A stretch of DNA of 64,000 nt from Aphrophora alni (taxonomy: Eukaryota > Arthropoda > Insecta > Hemiptera > Aphrophoridae): positions 103,525,291 to 103,589,290 of the forward strand of contig OY740773.1 of assembly GCA_963513935.1 (NCBI GenBank). Direction: 5' to 3'. Position numbers and translations under genes: made by a program. Under the pieces are notes generated by a model. It was not told where the DNA came from, did no database searches, and was given only the letters and a program-made list of their open reading frames with translations. Positions 58,979-64,000 of this stretch are shown piece after piece. Numbering within the stretch: position 1 is the stretch's first letter; each line of letters begins with the position of its first letter.

Positions 58979-59634
58979 GATAGAAACGAACATAATATAT
59001 AGACTTCTAATACTCGAATACGCTAACACGCATGAAAAATGGACCAATGGTTTATTAACTATAAGCTGACAAATGAAGAGATTTTGTGTTTAATAAATAC
59101 ATAAATATAAACTACAGGATGTGAGGTTAGGTTAGGTTATAGAAGAATAAGTGGGGTGAAGGCTGACTTAAATATTTAAGAGCAAGCGTCTGTTATATGT
59201 TATAAAAACAAGTATGTCTGAAACAGAGTAAATAGCAATTCACTGGACTACGTGACTAAAATATACCCGTGAGACCTGCATTGGCGATGGATGTTAGCCC
59301 TAAGCAGCATTGGCAATTATTTTATTTCAACTACTCCCAAGGTTATAGTTAGGCTACAGTTAACTTGAAAATACAAATATAATCATTACCTGCTACTAGC
59401 TGTAAGTGAATGAAACTACGACTATGCTAACTACAGACAGTAGACTGTCTTCGGCATATCACATAGTCGTAAAATAACTTTAGGAGTGTTTTTGCTCCGG
59501 AATTTATCAAAATACTGTAGCTCTCATGTATTTTATGGACTAATGTATTTTATACATTCCCATTTAAATTACGAGATTTTTTTATGCAGTAATTTTAATA
59601 AACAGAATTTACAAAGTTTCAAAATTAAAGGGAA
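58979..59634. other. AT-rich DNA; possible PKI 5' untranslated exon
   Basis: No coding signal. On the minus strand GCAG|GTAATG near 59391 could be the donor of a leader exon for PKI, but nothing else supports this. TTAGGTTAGG occurs near 59136. Confidence 0.25.
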
Positions 59635-59960
59635 TAATGCAGGAAGCTTTAAAGGATTTAAATATCCTAACTCTCCGAAGCATGTATGTCCTTGAAGTAT
59701 TATTATATTGTCGATATAAGAGTTATACTGCTCATAATAGTGATTTACATCTTTATGATACAAGAAGAAATGGGAGGGATTTTACATATGATTAGATTAA
59801 TTGAACATCACTGCTCAGGCTGGAATTACTCTAGAAAATAGACAGTTTAAAAAACATTTAAAGCTAAATTGAAACATTTGTTGTTGCCGAGGAGAATGTA
59901 TCCTGTAAGCGTGTTTTATTCATGAACGCTGTGGATAGGAGACTGCAATGATATTACAAG
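59635..59960 (+). pseudogene. LINE C-terminal fragment
   Basis: One frame reads QEALKDLNILTLRSMYVLEV, then LLYCRYKSYTAHNSDLHLYD and TRRNGRDFT. This corresponds to the segment after the RT thumb in CR1/jockey-type LINEs (L.IL.LPS.YI.E.L......NSD.H.Y.TR). RQFKKHLK follows at about 59850 in a shifted frame. The ORFs at 59486-59695 and 59569-59763 are in other frames. Confidence 0.7.
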
Positions 59961-60200
59961 GATATTGCCCTCACTGTGTGCAATAAATATTGCTTTGTTA
60001 TTTTAAGTATTGTTATATTTTATCTACAATTGGTATTTATATATTGTTATTCAATATGTCTGTATTTGTAGCTATATAGGTTTCCCACAAAAAGGTCGCT
60101 ATTTTTAAATTAATAAGCTGGACATATGGAACACTCTACAGACTTGACAGTTTACATAGATATGTAAAAAAGAGTACCCTCAAGTTTAATTTTTGTATGG

Positions 60201-60650
60201 TCAATCAAAACATAATGGTGTAGTAATAAAATAATGTGTAAAACTTAATAAAAAAAAAAGGAAGAAAAATAACGAATAAATTATTAATGATCCAAATTTG
60301 ACCTTTATTCGAATAGCTATGCACTGGTAACAAAACAAAAAAGAGTCATAACCACTTTTGAAAAATTGAGGTATTAACAGTAAATCCTCTTCAATCAGTC
60401 TCATTAATTCATCATCTGTTGCTATAGAGTGAGAATAAACTTTTTCTTTCAAAAAGCCCCCATAGGAAAAAATCACAAACACTCAAGTCTGGGTTCTTGG
60501 AATCCATTCCATGAAGTTCCTGCCACGACCTATCCAACGGTTGGGAAGAATTCGATCTAAAACTGCTTTGGCCACATTAGCATTATAAGGAGGAGTTCTA
60601 TCCTGTTGGGAAAAAACGTCCCTTATCTCCGGCTGAATAAGATGAGGAAC
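60201..60650 (-). pseudogene. Mariner-like (IS630/Tc) transposase, C-terminal half, frameshifted
   Basis: Read leftward: FFPQQDRTPPYNANVAKAVL, DRILPNRWIGRGRNFMEW, then PDLSVCDFFLWG in a shifted frame, then GFLKEKVYSHSIATDDELMR and LIEEDLLLIPQFF back in the first frame. QQD carries the second catalytic Asp and PDL the third, about 37 residues apart, as in DD37D-type mariner relatives. Two frameshifts bracket the third motif. The N-terminal half and the ends of the element were not found. Confidence 0.82.
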
Positions 60651-61059
60651 TTATTTAATTGGAACTTATTTTAAATATTGGGTTTCTGTAGCTTCCTAAA
60701 TATAATTTTATTTGGAATAAGTGAAACAATATATATAGCACCATTTTCTTTTCTGCTTATTTATGCAAATTACGACTAATAAAAAGAGTTTATATTTCAT
60801 ACATGCTTACTCCTGCCTCCCCCTTCACACACACATCACACATGCATGCACACACACAAACAACATGCTGTTTATCATAGATTCACATAACCAAACACCA
60901 CAAATATTAATAAAATATATTAATAGAAATTAAAGTAAACCAAGATACATACAATTCTCTCACATATTTTGCATAAAGAGCGGAAATTCCGTGTGTTAAT
61001 TTTGAACAACAATAACCCTCAAGATTTAGCTGTAACCCTCAATATTTAACACTTTTTCT
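60651..61059. other. No gene seen; CA-rich stretch
   Basis: (CA)n-like DNA at about 60829-60868. Otherwise AT-rich; it may contain unrecognised remains of the mariner element. Confidence 0.45.
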
Positions 61060-61190
61060 TATGTAGTATTCCAACTCTTGATGTCTTCTGACCCTGACGC
61101 TAATAGAGTATTCATGGAATAAAGGTTTTTATTTTATGTTTTTGTCCTTCCCTTTTTTTATAAGGTGATGATGACCGAGAGGTTTTTCAT
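61060..61190 (-). repeat. Dispersed family S copy, inverted, distal half
   Basis: AACTCTTGATGTCTTCTGACC, CTGACGCTAATAGAGTATTC, GGTTTTTATTTTATGTTTTT and TATAAGGTGATGATGACCGA (first phrase spans 61073-61092). Confidence 0.7.
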
Positions 61191-61738
61191 CTTTAAAACA
61201 AGAAGAAGAAAAAACAACAATGTAAACATAACCTCACATTTATCTTAATTATAAGTTGAAATCATCCGTTCGAATAATTAACATTGAGCTAAACTTGATT
61301 ATATGTTGAAGGCTCTGATAATTCTTCAGATATAACAATAATTTTCCTTCATATAATTTAAAAACGATTTTTTCAGAACAGTTTTTTTTTTTCCCAACCC
61401 GATAATATAAAAATCTTTAAAACAAAGATTCAGAAATGTTATTACGCACAATCATTGCATCTCACTTTTAAAATAAAAATACTATTTAGGAAATTAAATG
61501 TAAAACTATATTAAAACTACACGCTATACCTATCCATTTATTTTATAAACAAGAAGACGAATTAATATAAATGTTAAGTAGCCCATAAACTAAACTCTAT
61601 TATACCTGAGTAAATACTCCGACGCAAATCATATGACTGGCTTTACAAACAAGGCCATGGAAAGCACAGCTAGTGTCTTGAATATCAATAAGGCTGAGTC
61701 TGTTCTTCTAACAGGTCCGTAATAATAATGTGTTGCTC

Positions 61739-61960
61739 TCAAAGTTTAATAACTGAAATTATTATATTGGACTTCAAGGACTTTTTGAAGATACTAGGTT
61801 TTAATTTAAGACACTTTAAACTTTCTAAGAAAAAACATATTTCATTATTTGTTTTTGGGAATGCCATAATCATTTTAATTTTAGTTTCAATGTAAATAAA
61901 CAGAATAAATAAAATAGGCTTCATGGAAAGGATAGAACCATAAGGGAAGTTTATATTTGT
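61739..61960 (-). pseudogene. Possible LINE fragment with RT motif B
   Basis: Read leftward, PYGSILSMKPILFILFIYIE resembles the PQGSILGPILFLIYIND motif, and a 61-codon frame follows. No other RT block was identified next to it, so support is weak. Confidence 0.35.
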
Positions 61961-62099
61961 TGTTCAACACATTTTTCTATATCGACGTACAACTTAAGAC
62001 AAAGATTCAGCGGAGTGTAAAAAAATATATTTATAAAACAAATACATAATTAAAGATTTTTCTATAAATATTTGTTTTGAGATCTGATTATTTTTCACA

Positions 62100-62192
62100 A
62101 AATCTGTCTTATATGGTTAGATCATTCTTTTAAACAATTTGGTTAGATCATTCTTTTAAACAATTTGGTTAGATCATTCTTTTAAACAATTT
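62100..62192. repeat. Triplicated 26-bp repeat with a unit shared with 54241
   Basis: Three perfect copies of GGTTAGATCATTCTTTTAAA plus CAATTT at 62115-62140, 62141-62166 and 62167-62192. The 32 bp from 62100 to 62131 are identical to 54241-54272, inside the LINE relic in the PKI intron. Confidence 0.85.
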
Positions 62193-62689
62193 GTAATGAC
62201 AAAGACAAAAGAACTGGAAAACGTATGATTGAAGTACACAACTTTTTAAATATTAATTAACAATAATAATAATCACGATACATTTGGGGTGGTATAAAAT
62301 GAAAATATACAAAACCAAAAATTTCAAATTGTCTTAAAAAAAGAATAATTATTTAATAATACAAATCTCTGGTAGACAACTTTTTAATCCCAGAACTGTA
62401 GGTAATTTTCTCCATATGAAACAAAAGACTTAGTTTGTAAATGATCATGTCGTTTGTAAAAAAGGGATTTTTATACAAAAATGGTCAACCTTATGCAGCA
62501 GGTAAAACTGTTAAATTGTTGCAAAAATTTGGTTAGGACATTTTAAAAAAAAAGGCCTAATCTAGCACCAAATGATTAACACTTATTTCGACATTCAAAA
62601 AAAAATGCCTTGGTCTGTAGCAATGAAGAAATGAAGGCCGCTACTAACTGATTAATTTTTTAAATTATTTAAAACCTTACGGTTAAAAC
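62193..62689. other. AT-rich DNA, nothing recognised
   Basis: No ORF or repeat structure stands out. Confidence 0.45.
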
Positions 62690-62790
62690 CTTCGCCTTAT
62701 ATAAAAAAAAAAAAAAAATTAAAGACATACCCCTCGAATACTCTAATACTTCAGAGTAAAACTAAAAATAACTAAGCAGGAATCAATCAT
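62690..62790 (+). repeat. Family S fragment
   Basis: An A-rich run, then ACCCCTCGAATACTCTAATA and CTTCAGAGTAAAACTAAAAA, matching the first part of family S. Confidence 0.5.
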
Positions 62791-63069
62791 TAACACAATG
62801 TGGAAAATATCAAATTAGTTGGGACTTAATTAACCTGCCAATAGCGTGGAATTACATTGACCTAAACCACATTAATTCAAGCTACTCCCATTAACTAATG
62901 GCACCAATTGTGGTGAGTCAAAGTTTATAAATTGCTGTTATATTTCGATTGGTACCAATTTAAAACTAATAGGAAACTATTATCTACCAATCTTAAAGAC
63001 GGATGGACATATTTGTAAAAAAAAATTTATTACATATTTTCCAAAACTTTGGTTTTATAACTTACTCCG

Positions 63070-63200
63070 AGGATGTATAGAGTAAGTTTGGTAATCGCTA
63101 AAAATTTCAACCTCTATTTATCGATTAATTTTCAAGTCACAGGAAACCGAAAAAGTGATTTTCGACATGCCATCCTTCCGTAATAGTTGTTATAAATAAC
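63070..63200 (-). repeat. Family R fragment, inverted
   Basis: CAGGAAACCGAAAAAGTGAT, TTTCGACATGCCATC and TAATAGTTGTTA are the complement of 52435-52485 and of 56335-56375 in family R. Confidence 0.6.
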
Positions 63201-63462
63201 TGTGTGTAAGTACGACAGCAAAAATTAGGATTGAAACAAAAAATATAGTACAACGACTATATAGTGTGCTCATAACTGGGGACTGATACTTCTGTGTTTT
63301 AGAAGAATGGTTTAATTGATATTCCCTACTCTGAACTTAAGATGTCTACGAACAATTATTATATTTTAGGAGTAAGATTTTTTAATAACTTGCCACAAAC
63401 GGAGGCAATCATCGCACAAAAGCTTTAAAAATAAACTGTATAAATAGTTGATTGAAAATTCA

Positions 63463-63489
63463 ATATATATATATATATATATATATATT
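63463..63489. repeat. (AT)n microsatellite
   Basis: Uninterrupted AT dinucleotides. Confidence 0.95.
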
Positions 63490-63640
63490 GTATGAGAGAT
63501 TAGTGAAAGTAATTTAAATCATATCGTATAGTTTCTGTGTTCAATTTTAACTCCTCTCTAGTAAACTAGTATTGATTGAATGTATATATTGGCAATGTCT
63601 ATTACTTGAAACATCAGGCTTAATGGTTAATAAATAAGGT

Positions 63641-64000
63641 AAAGGGTGGTCCAAAAATGAGTTTTCAAAAAAAAAACTTTATAGGAAATAACAGTAAAAA
63701 TGTATTAGAACAGAAAGATATATGTACATAGTTATGCAGTTTTCATTTATGGAATAGAACACCGTGTAAGTGTCCTCCACCAATCTCCACACATTTTTCT
63801 AATCTTTTTTGACGATTTGCTATTACTCGACGAATCATGAGATTGGTATTGCAACAACTTCATTCATTCTTTAAATTGGAAATGGTGTGAGGTTTTGCAA
63901 CAAAAAAAAATTGCTCTTAAGGTATCCCAACAAGCAAAAATCACAAACAGTTAGATTCGGCAATCGGGCAGGTCATGTAACATCACTAAACCGTGAAATG
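63641..64000 (-). pseudogene. Mariner-like transposase C-terminus and 3' end, cut by the window
   Basis: Read leftward: PNLTVCDFCLLGYLKSNF (about 63945-63895), then in another frame MIRRVIANRQKRLEKCVEIG and GGHLHGVLFHK with TGA at 63745-63743. This is the usual C-terminus of insect IS630/mariner-type transposases (PDLTVCDFFLWGYLK ... R....CI...G.H....F). The third catalytic Asp is Asn here, and there is a frameshift between the blocks, so it is dead. GGGTGGTCCAAAAATGA at about 63644-63660 may be the terminal repeat. It differs in sequence from the copy at 60201. Confidence 0.8.

Overview
This is an AT-rich stretch of animal nuclear DNA, almost certainly from an insect. It carries an interstitial (TTAGG)n block (the insect telomere repeat, here on the CCTAA strand), insect-type piggyBac, PIF/Harbinger, mariner-like, CAGTA-type (Tigger/pogo-like) and jockey-type elements, and AG/GT-bounded introns. 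There are no operons, ribosome binding sites or CRISPR arrays. The recurrent octamer TAGGCCTA and the mix of elements would fit a hemipteran, but the order cannot be proved from this sequence.

The window opens in a 131-bp tandem satellite (1-1359). A short inverted-repeat element with an 8-bp target duplication follows (1924-2316). Next comes a structurally complete piggyBac transposon (2489-5763) with an uninterrupted 615-residue transposase, perfect 18-bp terminal repeats and intact TTAA ends. Between 5.8 and 22 kb I see mainly decayed repeats: a deleted Harbinger element, a 1-kb foldback element, an imperfect palindrome, the telomeric block and several copies of a dispersed SINE-like family, here called family S. 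Part of family S is also recognisable inside the satellite monomer. A GC-rich patch at 22.1-22.5 kb looks like a promoter plus a non-coding first exon read leftward.

From 24 to 34 kb the DNA is a graveyard of retrotransposons, including a three-level nest (a TTAA MITE inside one LINE inside another LINE) and a 5'-truncated jockey-like LINE with a 12-bp target duplication. From 36 to 42 kb come CAGTA-type elements and a second 8-bp-TSD MITE.

The one recognisable host gene is a cAMP-dependent protein kinase inhibitor (PKI) on the minus strand. Its two coding exons (57469-57290 and 48382-48267) join in frame across an intron of about 8.9 kb and give a 95-residue protein with the pseudosubstrate core GRAGRRNA. 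The intron is packed with LINE fragments, MITEs and a second dispersed family, here called family R. The right end (58.3-64 kb) holds a deleted TA-flanked transposon, mariner-like transposase relics and more LINE debris. Apart from PKI and the piggyBac transposase I find no intact protein-coding gene; most short ORFs are chance or antisense readings of repeats.
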